DNA of 64,000 nt. Source: G965276675 sp965276675. GTDB taxonomy: Bacteria > Acidobacteriota > Terriglobia > Terriglobales > Acidobacteriaceae. The number at the start of each line of letters is the position of its first letter. Position 1 is the first letter of the stretch. The notes under the pieces were generated by a model that worked only from the letters and a program-made list of their open reading frames with translations, was not told the DNA's origin and searched no databases. The stretch is from assembly GCA_965276675.1 (NCBI GenBank), contig OZ255624.1:1860001-1924000 (forward strand), written 5' to 3'. Below are positions 25,100 to 33,769 of this stretch, in pieces. The translations under genes and the position numbers were made by a program.

Positions 25100-25399
25100 A
25101 TGGATTTTTTGTTCCTCTATGGCGGGCAGCGCTTCGTCTGGGATACGGAGAAAGCATCCAGCAATTTGATCAAACATGGCGTGGGTTTCGAAAAGGCTTG
25201 TCAGGTCTTCTTCGACCCGTTTCTACGGCTTGAAGATGCAACCGGTGATCGAGAGCAGCGGGCCGCAGCAATTGGTCTGACTGAAGACTGGACTGTACTT
25301 TTCGGTGTACACCTGCTGCGCGAGAGCGATTCGATCCGCATCATCTCAGCGCGGCAGGCAACCATGCAGGAACGGAGATTCTATGAAGACAGCGAGTGA
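25100..25399 (+). CDS. brnT: BrnT-family toxin
   Basis: A 99-residue RelE-like ribonuclease toxin of the BrnT family. Recognisable are FVWDTEKASSNLIKHGVGF, FFDPFLRLEDATGDREQR and the C-terminal IRIISARQATMQERRFYED. Known BrnT toxins cleave RNA and are neutralised by BrnA. The start codon is very close to the predicted promoter, so the leader is short or absent. The gene overlaps brnA by 17 bases, and the toxin-first order is normal for this type II system. No other mobile-element gene is adjacent. Confidence 0.9.
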   Translation: MDFLFLYGGQRFVWDTEKASSNLIKHGVGFEKACQVFFDPFLRLEDATGDREQRAAAIGLTEDWTVLFGVHLLRESDSIRIISARQATMQERRFYEDSE

Positions 25400-25679
25400 G
25401 CGCGTGCAGCAGCGTCTCAGGAAAGAACGGCAGATGACAACCATTAGCATTCGAATGCCTGAAGACGTCATCGAGGATTTGAAAGAGATCGCGCCGTCTC
25501 TGGGCTTCTCCGGATACCAGCCACTTATTCGTGCTTACATCGGCCAAGGACTTCGGAGGGATCAAACGCAGATGGAGAACTCGCAGGTGCAGATCCTTAC
25601 CGAGAGTTTGCGCAAGCAGGGAATCGACGATCAAGTGATTTCGGTGGCCATCGCGGAAGCAAGACTCAAAAGGGCGTAG
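25383..25679 (+). CDS. brnA: BrnA-family antitoxin
   Basis: A 98-residue antitoxin. The centre (MTTISIRMPEDVIEDLKEIA) is a ribbon-helix-helix DNA-binding fold, followed by SGYQPLIRAYIGQGLR as seen in BrnA. The 40-residue tail is longer than in many members. GGAG precedes the ATG by five bases, within the toxin's last codons, so translation is coupled. It should neutralise BrnT and repress the operon at 25064-25092. Confidence 0.88.
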   Translation: MKTASERVQQRLRKERQMTTISIRMPEDVIEDLKEIAPSLGFSGYQPLIRAYIGQGLRRDQTQMENSQVQILTESLRKQGIDDQVISVAIAEARLKRA

Positions 25680-25721
25680 CCGGCAAAAGAGTTGCTCGTT
25701 CGGTCGTCGTAGGTTCATACG

Positions 25722-25756
25722 AACAGAAAGCGGTGCCGGAGCGCCGCTTTTCTGTT
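25722..25756. terminator. Bidirectional terminator between brnA and the desaturase gene
   Basis: AACAGAAAGCGG (25722-25733) pairs with CCGCTTTTCTGTT (25744-25756), with one bulged T. It is flanked by convergent genes (brnA ends 25679, desaturase ends 25766) and has an A-rich and a T-rich side. Confidence 0.75.
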
Positions 25757-25765
25757 GAGCAGTGG

Positions 25766-26740
25766 TTAAGCTGCGCCGGAAGGCTTGGGGTCGTTCCAGT
25801 CAAACTTGGCGATCTTGACGTTTTTGGCCAAGCCGAGCTTGGAAAGCAGCCAGATGCCGTAGTAGTTCGGGTCGAGTTCGTACCAGGCATGGCCGTGGCG
25901 GGCGGAGACCGGATGGGCATGATGGTTGTTGTGCCAGCCTTCGCCGCCGGTGAGTAGTGCGACCCACCAAAGGTTGCGCGACTCATCCTTGGTCTCAAAG
26001 CGGCGGGTGCCCCACATGTGCGTGGCCGAGTTGACCAGCCAGGTGGAGTGAAGGCCAAGTGTGACGCGCAGGAAGATGCCCCAGAAGACCATCGACCAGC
26101 CACCGAACGCTAGCAGCGCGAAACCGACAACGGTCAACGGCACCCAGTGATAGCGGCTCAGCATGCGGTGGAACTTATCCTTGGCGAGATCCGGTGCGTA
26201 GCGGGCCAGCAGAGCAGTCTCGTGGTGCAGGGCATCGCCCTTGAGGATCCAGTTCATGTGTGCCCACCAGCCGCCATCGTGCGGAGTGTGCGGGTCGCCT
26301 TCGTGGTCGGAGAGTTGATGGTGCACGCGATGCGTGGCTACCCAGAAGATCGGACCGCCTTCGAGCGAGAGCGTGGCGCAGGTGGCCATGGCGTACTCCA
26401 CCCACTTGGGCGTCTTATAGCCGCGATGCGTCAGCAGGCGGTGGTAGCACATGCCGATGCCCACGTTGATGGACAAGACATAGAGCACAACAGCGGCGAT
26501 CAGGCCCTTCCAGGAGAACATGAAGAGGGCAGCAACGGCGGCGACGTGAAAGGCCACCATGAAGAGGGTGGTGAGCCAGTTGCGCTTGTGCTCCTGGGCT
26601 GCGCGGCCGAGTGTCGGGACTTCTGACACAGCAGCGGCCTTCCCCGCAGGGGTGCGGCTCGATGGCATTGCAAGAACGGACTGGACCGCATACGCGGAGT
26701 CGGTACCGGAGGCAACAGTTGTTTCAGTTTCGACAAGCAT
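25766..26740 (-). CDS. Acyl-CoA/acyl-lipid delta-9-type fatty acid desaturase
   Basis: A 324-residue integral membrane di-iron desaturase. All three histidine boxes are present: HRLLTHR (100-106), HRVHH (137-141) and HNNHH (about 270), with four hydrophobic helices around them. It introduces a double bond into fatty acyl chains, adjusting membrane fluidity. The first 45 residues are a low-complexity leader not seen in the family core, so a later start (for example the Met at residue 25) is possible. It faces the propeller-phosphoesterase gene across a 126-bp divergent promoter region. Confidence 0.92.
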   Translation of the reverse strand: MLVETETTVASGTDSAYAVQSVLAMPSSRTPAGKAAAVSEVPTLGRAAQEHKRNWLTTLFMVAFHVAAVAALFMFSWKGLIAAVVLYVLSINVGIGMCYHRLLTHRGYKTPKWVEYAMATCATLSLEGGPIFWVATHRVHHQLSDHEGDPHTPHDGGWWAHMNWILKGDALHHETALLARYAPDLAKDKFHRMLSRYHWVPLTVVGFALLAFGGWSMVFWGIFLRVTLGLHSTWLVNSATHMWGTRRFETKDESRNLWWVALLTGGEGWHNNHHAHPVSARHGHAWYELDPNYYGIWLLSKLGLAKNVKIAKFDWNDPKPSGAA

Positions 26741-26866
26741 GGAGAGGACTACCCTTCTGATTTAAATGCGGGCTCTGTTTCAATTTCGAAGCTAACAGGG
26801 CCAGAGGGTCGCCCACGTAACAGTTTTGTAATCCTGCTGGAGAGGGTGATGTGAGACAAATACGCA

Positions 26867-29749
26867 GTGATCTCTCCCTCGAATCTTCGTTCGCTCATAG
26901 CACTTTTGTCGCTTGCCTGCACCGCCAACGGACCCGTGTGGGCACAGCGCGCGGCTGTTTCCTCACCGGCAACCGCACCGGCAATACAGACGCATGCGCT
27001 ACCCACAAGCAAGCAGTTAGCCAGCGTCGTGCCTGGCGCGCCGACCAGGACCAACAGCCTGCCCATGACAGTTGCGGTCTCACCAGACCGACGGTACCTG
27101 GCGCTGCTGAATGCTGGCTATGGCACCTTCGAGTCAAGGTATGAGCAGTCGATCGCGATCTATGACACGGCAACGGGCAAACTGAGCGATTTTCCGGAGC
27201 CACGCACCGCCTCCGGAGCGCCGCAGACGCTCTTCCAGGGGCTTGCCTTCAGCAGCGACGGCGGGCACCTGTACGCGTCGTTCGAGTCGCTCACGGCACC
27301 GGAAGGCAGGAAACCGGAGGGCGGCAAAGACAACCAGACCGGAAATGCAGTGGCGGTCTACTCCTTTGCCGGAGGCGTGGTTCGTTCGGAGCGAGTGATT
27401 CCCGTACCGCTGCAGCAGTTGGCGGCGGGGAAGATGCAGAACCAGCTGGGGTCTCCGCTGCCGGCAGGGCAGGCCAATCCGGGTTTGGCAAATCCGGGGC
27501 CGGCGGGCCTGGCCGTGGTGAAAGATCCCGCGGGGCAGGATGCACTACTCGTGGCCGACAATCTCTCAGACGATGTCCTGCTGCTCGATGCGGCGACAGG
27601 AAAGATGATCACTCGTTTCGACCTCTCAGCCGGGAATGTCGTGCCGTCCACCTATCCCATCGTGGTGACCGCAAACCGGGAGGGCACGCGGGCGTATGCA
27701 GCTCTGTGGAATGGCTCGGCGATTGCGGAGCTGGACCTGAAGGGGGGCAGGGTGGCGGGGCGGTTGCCGCTGATGCCGCCGGACGGGATCACGTCGCCCT
27801 CGTCCCACCCCACGGCTTTTGCCTGGGCTCCAGACGGAAACACAGTGTACGTTGCGCTGGCGAATCGCGACGCTGTGGCCGCCGTGGGTGTGCGCGGTGG
27901 CGGCATGAAGCTTCTGGGCTCCTTCAACACGCGCCTGCCGGGGCAGAACCGCTTCGGCGCGGAGCCGGACGCGATTGCGGTCTCTGATGACGGCACGCGC
28001 TTGTACGCCGCGAACGCGGGCACGGACGCGGTCGCGGTCTTTCACACGCGGGAGCTGCGCGTCGGAGCGAAGCCGGCGCGGCCGGTCGCCGCCTCTGGGT
28101 TTATTCCGACCGAGTGGCTGCCGACCGGCGCCGCGGTGGTAGGAGGCAAGCTCTACATCGCGACCGGCAAGGGGCAGGGGACGGGACCGAACGGGATGCC
28201 ACAGCGAGTGGTGGCGGGAGATAAGCGGTCGCGGCGGCCCTACACCTACATCGGCACCATGCTCTATGGATCGCTGGCGGCCATCGATCTAGCGCCGGCG
28301 GAGGCGGGTCTTAGTGCGCTGACGCGGCAGGCAGTGGAGAGCAATATGCAGACGGCGGCGCAGCAGCACATCGTGTTTGCCCGTGGGGCGCACCCGATCC
28401 GGCACGTGATCTACATCATCAAAGAGAACCGCACCTATGATCAGATCTTTGGCGATCTCGGCGCCGGCAATGGCGATCCGTCGCTGACCATGTACGGGCG
28501 GAAGATCACGCCCAACCAGCACAAGCTGGCTGAGCAGTTTGGCGTGCTGGATAACTTTTACGACTCGGGCGAGGTCTCGGGCGACGGCCACGTCTGGTCA
28601 ACGGCAGCGATCAGCAGCGACTATACGGAGAAGACCTGGCAGCAGAGCTATCGCGGCAAAGAGCGGATGTACGACTACGAGGGCGTGGCCGAGAACGGCT
28701 TTCCGCTCGAAGAGAAGATCCCGGATGTGAATGAGCCGGAGAGCAGCTATCTATGGACGAACCTGGCGCGCCACGGCAAGAGCCTCTACCACTTTGGCGA
28801 GTTCATCTCCACGCGCTTCTGTGGAGAGGAGAGGCCGCTGCCGCGACGGTCGCCACTCGAAGGCACGCCGGAGCCGGAGACGCTGCACTGTGCGCATCCT
28901 TCGATTCTGCCGAACGAGGCGATCCCGGCAAACTATGGAGGCGGCACGAGCAAGTACCCGTGGGCGATTCCGCTGATCGCGCAGAACATCGCCACCAAGC
29001 CGGAGCTGGCCGGGCACTTCGATCCGCACTACCCGGATTTTGAGCTCGCGTTTCCAGACCAGTTGCGGTTTGAGGAGTTCATGGTGCATTTCCGGGAGTG
29101 GGTTGCGGCGAAGAAGAACGGCGGCGATCCCATGCCGGCGTTCGTAATGCTGCGCTTCCCCAACGACCACACGGCTGGCACCAAGCCCGGGATGCCGCGT
29201 CCCGAGGCGTCGGTGGCGGATAACGACCTCGCGGTCGGCCGCGCAGTGGAGGCAATCTCGCACAGTCCGTACTGGGAGGACACTGCATTTTTCATCCTGG
29301 AGGACGATGCGCAGAACGGCGCCGACCACGTAGACGCGCACCGGAGCACGGCGCTGGTGATCAGCAAGTATGCGCCGCGCGCGCCGGAGCCGGTGGTCGA
29401 TCATCACTTCTACACCACGGTGAGCATGATCCGCACCATGGAAGACCTGCTTGGGGTGTCGCCGATGAATAACAACGACGCGTTTGCGCCACCGATGGCG
29501 GCGCTGTTTGCGGGTGCGGGGGACCAGCCGGCTTTCAATGCTGATTTCAGTAACCGCGACAGTGGCATGATCTACGAGATGAATACCGCGAAGGCGCCGG
29601 GCGCGAAGGAGTCCAGCAGGATGGACTTCCGGCATGAGGACCGGGCTGATCCACAGAAGTTGAATGCCATTCTGTGGCGCGATGCGATGGGATCTGCGCC
29701 GATGCCGAATGCTCTGCGTGTCGTGAGCGCAAAGCGGAAGGAGGATTAG
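26867..29749 (+). CDS. Secreted beta-propeller plus phosphoesterase protein
   Basis: A 960-residue exported protein. After a signal peptide (cut near VWAQ, residue 27), residues about 60-490 form a YncE-like propeller with repeated segments such as VAVSPDRRYLALLN, LAFSSDGGHLYASF and IAVSDDGTRLYAANAG. Residues about 505-920 form an alkaline-phosphatase-fold phosphoesterase, with HVIYIIKENRTYDQIFGDL matching the metal motif of the lipoprotein at 12691. Later DDAQNGADHVDAHR fits the distal metal site. The start is a GTG without a clear ribosome-binding site; N-terminal extent is uncertain but the signal peptide fits. Substrate unknown. Confidence 0.88.
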   Translation: MISPSNLRSLIALLSLACTANGPVWAQRAAVSSPATAPAIQTHALPTSKQLASVVPGAPTRTNSLPMTVAVSPDRRYLALLNAGYGTFESRYEQSIAIYDTATGKLSDFPEPRTASGAPQTLFQGLAFSSDGGHLYASFESLTAPEGRKPEGGKDNQTGNAVAVYSFAGGVVRSERVIPVPLQQLAAGKMQNQLGSPLPAGQANPGLANPGPAGLAVVKDPAGQDALLVADNLSDDVLLLDAATGKMITRFDLSAGNVVPSTYPIVVTANREGTRAYAALWNGSAIAELDLKGGRVAGRLPLMPPDGITSPSSHPTAFAWAPDGNTVYVALANRDAVAAVGVRGGGMKLLGSFNTRLPGQNRFGAEPDAIAVSDDGTRLYAANAGTDAVAVFHTRELRVGAKPARPVAASGFIPTEWLPTGAAVVGGKLYIATGKGQGTGPNGMPQRVVAGDKRSRRPYTYIGTMLYGSLAAIDLAPAEAGLSALTRQAVESNMQTAAQQHIVFARGAHPIRHVIYIIKENRTYDQIFGDLGAGNGDPSLTMYGRKITPNQHKLAEQFGVLDNFYDSGEVSGDGHVWSTAAISSDYTEKTWQQSYRGKERMYDYEGVAENGFPLEEKIPDVNEPESSYLWTNLARHGKSLYHFGEFISTRFCGEERPLPRRSPLEGTPEPETLHCAHPSILPNEAIPANYGGGTSKYPWAIPLIAQNIATKPELAGHFDPHYPDFELAFPDQLRFEEFMVHFREWVAAKKNGGDPMPAFVMLRFPNDHTAGTKPGMPRPEASVADNDLAVGRAVEAISHSPYWEDTAFFILEDDAQNGADHVDAHRSTALVISKYAPRAPEPVVDHHFYTTVSMIRTMEDLLGVSPMNNNDAFAPPMAALFAGAGDQPAFNADFSNRDSGMIYEMNTAKAPGAKESSRMDFRHEDRADPQKLNAILWRDAMGSAPMPNALRVVSAKRKED

Positions 29750-29762
29750 AGGTGAATTTGAA

Positions 29763-29878
29763 CAGCAGATCCCTCCGCTCGCTCTCCACCCCAGCGGGCA
29801 AAAACCGCCCGCCGGGGACCCCGGTGCCGCTCGGTCGGGATGACAACGGTGGGTTTGGGCTTGGTCGGGATGACACAC
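29763..29878. repeat. GGTCGGGATGACA-type repeat, one and a half copies
   Basis: CAGCAGATCCCTCCGCTCGC at 29763, an inner hairpin (GCGGGC...GCCCGC), then GGTCGGGATGACAACGG to about 29849. A second partial copy, GGTCGGGATGACACACG, ends near 29881. Same family as 11581-11644 and 30125-30174. It occupies the gap between two genes, one of them a remnant. Confidence 0.7.
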
Positions 29879-29928
29879 GAGGAGGGAGAGTGCCATCCCG
29901 AGCGAAGCTGAGGGTTGTTGTTTCCTAA

Positions 29929-30123
29929 TTAACGATTGACGGTCTGCATCATCTCGGGGGTGTAGCGTTCGCCCTGCACCGCGCCGTGCGGGACTGCGTT
30001 GTTTATCTGCTGCAGCTCTTCCGGAGAGAGCGTGATGTCCGCGGCTGCGGCGTTCTCTTCAAGGTACTTCTGGCGCTTGGTGCCGGGGATGGGAACGATG
30101 TCCTCACCCTGCGCCAGCAGCCA
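29929..30123 (-). pseudogene. C-terminal remnant of an aldo/keto reductase
   Basis: Reading the minus strand from about 30123, the frame encodes WLLAQGEDIVPIPGTKRQKY, then LEENAAAADITLSPEELQQI, to a stop at 29929. This is the C-terminal cofactor-binding end (IPGTKR) of an aldo/keto reductase, about 65 of an expected 330 residues. Upstream coding sequence is replaced by a GGTCGGGATGACA-type repeat (30125-30174) beginning two bases away. The rest of the gene is gone. A start at 30198 would add only repeat-encoded residues. It is not derived from the intact reductase at 24001, whose end differs. Confidence 0.8.
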
Positions 30124-30124
30124 G

Positions 30125-30174
30125 GGATCCCTCCGCTTCGTTCCTGCCTTGCAGGAACTTCGGTCGGGATGACA
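30125..30174. repeat. GGTCGGGATGACA-type repeat at the truncation point
   Basis: GGATCCCTCCGCTTCGTTCC, a small palindrome CCTGCCTTGCAGG, then CTTCGGTCGGGATGACA. Same conserved ends as 11581-11644 and 29763-29845. It abuts the broken edge of the aldo/keto reductase remnant. Confidence 0.7.
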
Positions 30175-30230
30175 GGGTGGAGTATGCGCTCCCAGCACAA
30201 CGAAACTGGTTCCTCGGATGAATGCTGGAA

Positions 30231-31127
30231 TTACCCGACGAAGTCGACCTTAACCTCGAGGGGGATGATGCCACGTTCGTGGCCCATTTTGAGCAGCTTG
30301 CGGATGGCTTCTTTGCCGTCTTCGCCGTAGTTAAGGGTGCGTTCGTTGACGTACATGCTCACGAAGCGGTTCGCCATTTGGGTGTCGAGGTCACGGGCGA
30401 ATTGCATGGCGTAGGAGAGCGCCTCTTCGCGATGATCGAGCGCGTGCTGGATGCTTTCGCGGATGGCTTGCGTCACGATCCGCATTGGCTCCTCGCCCAG
30501 ACTGCGGCGGATGGCGTTGCCGCCCAAGGGCAGGGGAAGGCCGGTTTGCTCGCGCCACCACTGGCCGAGGTCGAGGACCTTATAGAGGCCCTGGCTGGAA
30601 TAGGTGAGCTGGCCCTCGTGGATGATAAGGCCGGCGTCGAATTTGCCCGCCAGCACCTCCGGGATGATCTGGTCAAATGGCACTGTGACGGTTTCAATTT
30701 CGGGCGCGAAAAGCCTCAGCGCGAGATATGCGGTGGTGAGCGTGCCCGGGATGGCGATGCGCATCTTGCGGATCTCATCCAGCGAGTAGCGCTTGGTGGC
30801 GACGATCATGGGGCCGTAGCCCTCGCCGACGCTGCCCCCGCAGGCCATCAACGCATAATTGTCCTGCAGGTAAGGGTAGGCGTGGAAGGAGATCGCGGTC
30901 ACATCGTAGAACTGCTCGTCGATGGCCTTGTGGTTCAGGGTTTCGATATCGGTCAGCGTGTGCGTGAACTTGTATCCGGGAACGCGGACCTTGTTGGTGG
31001 CGAGACCGTAGAACATAAAGGCGTCGTCGGAGTCAGGGCTATGCGCGATGGTGATCTCGCGCACCTGGTTGGCGGTCGACGGGCTTGACGGGCTCTTTGT
31101 TGCGGCGGCGGAAGGAGTGCTGCTCAC
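30231..31127 (-). CDS. mqnD: MqnD-like menaquinone (futalosine pathway) enzyme
   Basis: A 298-residue protein of the periplasmic-binding-protein-fold MqnA/MqnD family. It shows ITIAHSPDSDDAFMFYGL near the N-terminus, YDVTAISFHAYPYLQDNY, and a late HEGQLTYSSQGL segment. MqnD converts cyclic de-hypoxanthine futalosine to 1,4-dihydroxy-6-naphthoate. MqnA is related, so MqnD is the more likely rather than certain call. The first 20 residues are Ser/Ala/Pro-rich and may be leader. mqnE lies 12.5 kb away. bioY is upstream on the same strand, 86 bases away. Confidence 0.8.
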   Translation of the reverse strand: MSSTPSAAATKSPSSPSTANQVREITIAHSPDSDDAFMFYGLATNKVRVPGYKFTHTLTDIETLNHKAIDEQFYDVTAISFHAYPYLQDNYALMACGGSVGEGYGPMIVATKRYSLDEIRKMRIAIPGTLTTAYLALRLFAPEIETVTVPFDQIIPEVLAGKFDAGLIIHEGQLTYSSQGLYKVLDLGQWWREQTGLPLPLGGNAIRRSLGEEPMRIVTQAIRESIQHALDHREEALSYAMQFARDLDTQMANRFVSMYVNERTLNYGEDGKEAIRKLLKMGHERGIIPLEVKVDFVG

Positions 31128-31213
31128 TCGATGGTTCCTTTCCCTTGCTGGGACCGCACTCCCGTGCAGCCAATTACTTGCTGTTGGTGTTTCGATTAAG
31201 CTTTTCGCGCGGT

Positions 31214-31816
31214 CTAAGCTTCCGGTGCGATCTTGGACGGCTTGCGGAAGGAGAGGAAGATCTGTGCGCAGCCGGCTGCGGCGATGACCTTGGCCGCGTC
31301 CGAGCCGAGGAAGGGGACTACGGACTGACTCAGCAGAGTGGACAAGGTAGTGTGCTCCAGCATGCCCAGCCAGAGCGCACCCGTGGCCAGAAGAATGAGG
31401 TCGCCGATGGCAGCGCCAGCCAGCCCTGCGACGAAGTGCTTCTTGCCCAGGCGATAGAGCGCGCCCGCTGCCGCCGCGGCAAAAGGCGCGGCCAGCAAGT
31501 AGCCGCCGGTGGGGCCAAAGAGCTGCGCCAGACCGCCAGGTCCATGTGGATTGAAGACCGGCAATCCAACGGCGCCTTCAGCCAGGTAGAGCGCAAGCGC
31601 GACGAATCCCATCCGCGGACCAAGCACCAGGCCAAGCAGCAGTACGGCAAAGGGTTGCAGCGTGACCGGCACCGGCGTGAAGACCAGGGGAACGGCGATA
31701 TGCGCACAGATGGCAACCAGGGCGGTGGCTGCTACGGCGACCGCGATGTTCTGCATGGCTGGGCGGGCGAGTGATGCGCCACCAAGCTGCGTTCTCTTAA
31801 GACTGATCTCTTCCAT
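31214..31816 (-). CDS. bioY: Biotin transporter BioY (ECF S component)
   Basis: A 200-residue membrane protein with six hydrophobic helices and BioY signatures: VPLVFTPVPVTLQPFAVLLLG, GPRMGFVALALYLAEGAVG, FGPTGGYLLAAPFAA. It binds biotin (or dethiobiotin) in the membrane and works with shared energising EcfA/EcfT modules or, in some bacteria, alone. No ecfA or ecfT is in the window. It precedes mqnD on the same strand and may share its transcript. Confidence 0.93.
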   Translation of the reverse strand: MEEISLKRTQLGGASLARPAMQNIAVAVAATALVAICAHIAVPLVFTPVPVTLQPFAVLLLGLVLGPRMGFVALALYLAEGAVGLPVFNPHGPGGLAQLFGPTGGYLLAAPFAAAAAGALYRLGKKHFVAGLAGAAIGDLILLATGALWLGMLEHTTLSTLLSQSVVPFLGSDAAKVIAAAGCAQIFLSFRKPSKIAPEA

Positions 31817-31854
31817 AAAGTTCCTCTGCTTTGCTACTTAGGCTGTGCCTATCG

Positions 31855-32100
31855 CTACTTCGGCTTCACCTTGGTTGAGTGCGCCGGCTCGCCATCAGCT
31901 TTCAGAGCTGCGGCAGCCAGTGATTGCTCGCGAAGGCTGCGAGCCGAGGGAGTCTTAGCTGCAGCATCCGTCACTGATTCGCCTGTTCCGGGTTCGCCGT
32001 CACGAACTTTTTCCTGCCTGCGAATGTGCGTGGCGACGGAGAAGGCCGCCCATAACAGAGCGCACAGACTCGCCAGAAAGACCGCAAACAGCAGGCGCAT
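31855..32100 (-). CDS. Small single-pass membrane protein, hypothetical
   Basis: An 81-residue protein beginning MRLLFAVFLASLCALLWAAF, a single hydrophobic helix (or uncleaved signal) followed by a hydrophilic Ala/Glu/Ser/Thr tail ending STKVKPK. No recognised domain. A start at 32100 gives a sensible N-terminal membrane segment; the longer frame runs into an intergenic repeat. No good ribosome-binding site is visible, so confidence is moderate. It lies 38 bases before bioY on the same strand. Confidence 0.5.
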   Translation of the reverse strand: MRLLFAVFLASLCALLWAAFSVATHIRRQEKVRDGEPGTGESVTDAAAKTPSARSLREQSLAAAALKADGEPAHSTKVKPK

Positions 32101-32167
32101 ACATGAACGAATGCCTTTGGGGCAACAACAGCCCAGCCACTGCAAAGGATACCAAAGATCGTGATGT

Positions 32168-32253
32168 GGATGCGCTTCGCGCATGACCCACCTTTTGCGC
32201 TTAACCGTCACTGGTACTAGTGGTTTCGCGCGACGCACAAGGATGGGGCACCC
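32168..32253. repeat. GGATGCGC...GATGGGGCACCC repeat, copy 2
   Basis: Starts GGATGCGCTTCGCGCATGAC CCACC and ends CAAGGATGGGGCACCC, matching the ends of copy 1 at 11701-11792. The interiors differ. It lies upstream of the phosphohexomutase gene in a gap (32101-32363) with no other recognisable feature. Confidence 0.7.
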
Positions 32254-32363
32254 GGCGGCCGGCTTTCCTCTGACCGCCGCGCGCCTTTGCCCGCGCGTTT
32301 ATGGCATCCTACACAGGCATTGCACACGGCGTTGCATGACAACAACGCGGTTTCGGGAGATCT

Positions 32364-33764
32364 ATGCCGGCTGATATCAAGTTCGGAACCTCGGGTTGGC
32401 GAGCGATTCTCGCCGAGGAGTTCACACTGGCTAACATTCGCCGCGCCGTGACTGGGATTGCGACGTATGTGGCGAAGCAGCCGGGATCGCATCACGTGCT
32501 GGTGGGCCGCGATCCGCGATTTCTTGGGGAGAGCTTCGTCGACGAAGCCGCTCGCTTGCTGGCGGAGCATGGATTGGTGCCGGAGATCATTCCCGAACCC
32601 GCGCCGACGCCGGCCATTGCTTATGCGGTGCAGCAGCGCAAGGCGAGCGGAGCCATCAACTTTACGGCCTCGCACAATCCGCCGGAGTACAACGGCATCA
32701 AGTTCTCAACGCCCGATGGCGCTCCGGCACTGCCGGAGACGACAGGGCAGATCGAAGCCGCGATTCGCGATCTCGGCGATGCGGTCGTGAAACCTGGCAA
32801 GCCACTCGAGAAGCCTATCGAGATCGACGTGAAACCGACGTATCTGAAGCGGCTTGGAGAGTTGGTGGATCTGGACGTTATCAAGAAGGCTAACCTGAAG
32901 ATCGTCGTTGATCCGTTCTGGGGCGCTGCGCGAGGCTACACCTCCGACCTCTTGCAGGAGAAGGGAATCGATGTCACAACCGTGCATGACTACCGCGACG
33001 TTCTGTTTGGCGGACATGCGCCGGAGCCAGACGATCTGCTGCTGGGCGACTGCAAGGCAAAGATGCGCGAGACCGGGGCCAACCTGGGGATTGCGACCGA
33101 CGGGGATGCGGACCGCTTTGGCATCGTGGATGAGGATGGCACCTTCATCCAGCCCAACTACGTGATCGCGCTGCTCTTTGAGTATCTGGTCGAGACCCGC
33201 GGCTGGAAGAATGGCGTGGCCAAGTCGGTAGCGACCACCAATCTGGTCAATGCCATTGCGGACAAGCAGGGCATTCAGCTCTATGAGACGCCGGTGGGCT
33301 TCAAGTACATCGGCGAGCTGATCCTGAAAGACGAGATCGCCATCGGGGGCGAAGAGAGCGCGGGGCTGACCATTCGCGGCCATGTACCAGAGAAGGATGG
33401 CATCCTGGCCGGGCTGCTCTTGGCGGAGATGGTGGCGCGCCGTGGCAAGAGCGCGGGCGTGCAGTTGAAGGAGCTATTTGGCAAGTATGGTTCCTTTTAC
33501 CCGGTGCGCGAAAATTTCCATTTGACGGAGGATTCCAAAGCCAAGTTCACTGAGAAGATCAAAGGTGATCCAACCGAGTTGGGCGGTCGCAAGGTGAAAC
33601 AGATCGTCCGCACCGACGGGCTGAAGCTGATCTTCGACGATGGCTCATGGGTACTGTATCGCTTGTCTGGCACGGAGCCGGTGGTACGCGTCTACACCGA
33701 GGCCCGGGATGTAGAGGACAGCGATACATTAACGGCAGCAGCCAAGGATTGGGTACAGCAGTAA
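32364..33764 (+). CDS. Phosphoglucomutase/phosphomannomutase family enzyme
   Basis: A 466-residue alpha-D-phosphohexomutase interconverting hexose 1- and 6-phosphates. The catalytic phosphoserine is Ser103 in TASHNP, the magnesium loop is DGDADR (247-252), the sugar-binding loop is GGEESAG, and the phosphate loop RLSGTEPVVRVY lies near the C-terminus. FGTSGWR opens the protein. Glucose, mannose or glucosamine specificity cannot be read with confidence. It ends five bases before the FtsB-like gene, so the two are likely co-transcribed. Confidence 0.93.
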   Translation: MPADIKFGTSGWRAILAEEFTLANIRRAVTGIATYVAKQPGSHHVLVGRDPRFLGESFVDEAARLLAEHGLVPEIIPEPAPTPAIAYAVQQRKASGAINFTASHNPPEYNGIKFSTPDGAPALPETTGQIEAAIRDLGDAVVKPGKPLEKPIEIDVKPTYLKRLGELVDLDVIKKANLKIVVDPFWGAARGYTSDLLQEKGIDVTTVHDYRDVLFGGHAPEPDDLLLGDCKAKMRETGANLGIATDGDADRFGIVDEDGTFIQPNYVIALLFEYLVETRGWKNGVAKSVATTNLVNAIADKQGIQLYETPVGFKYIGELILKDEIAIGGEESAGLTIRGHVPEKDGILAGLLLAEMVARRGKSAGVQLKELFGKYGSFYPVRENFHLTEDSKAKFTEKIKGDPTELGGRKVKQIVRTDGLKLIFDDGSWVLYRLSGTEPVVRVYTEARDVEDSDTLTAAAKDWVQQ

Positions 33765-33769
33765 ACGAG

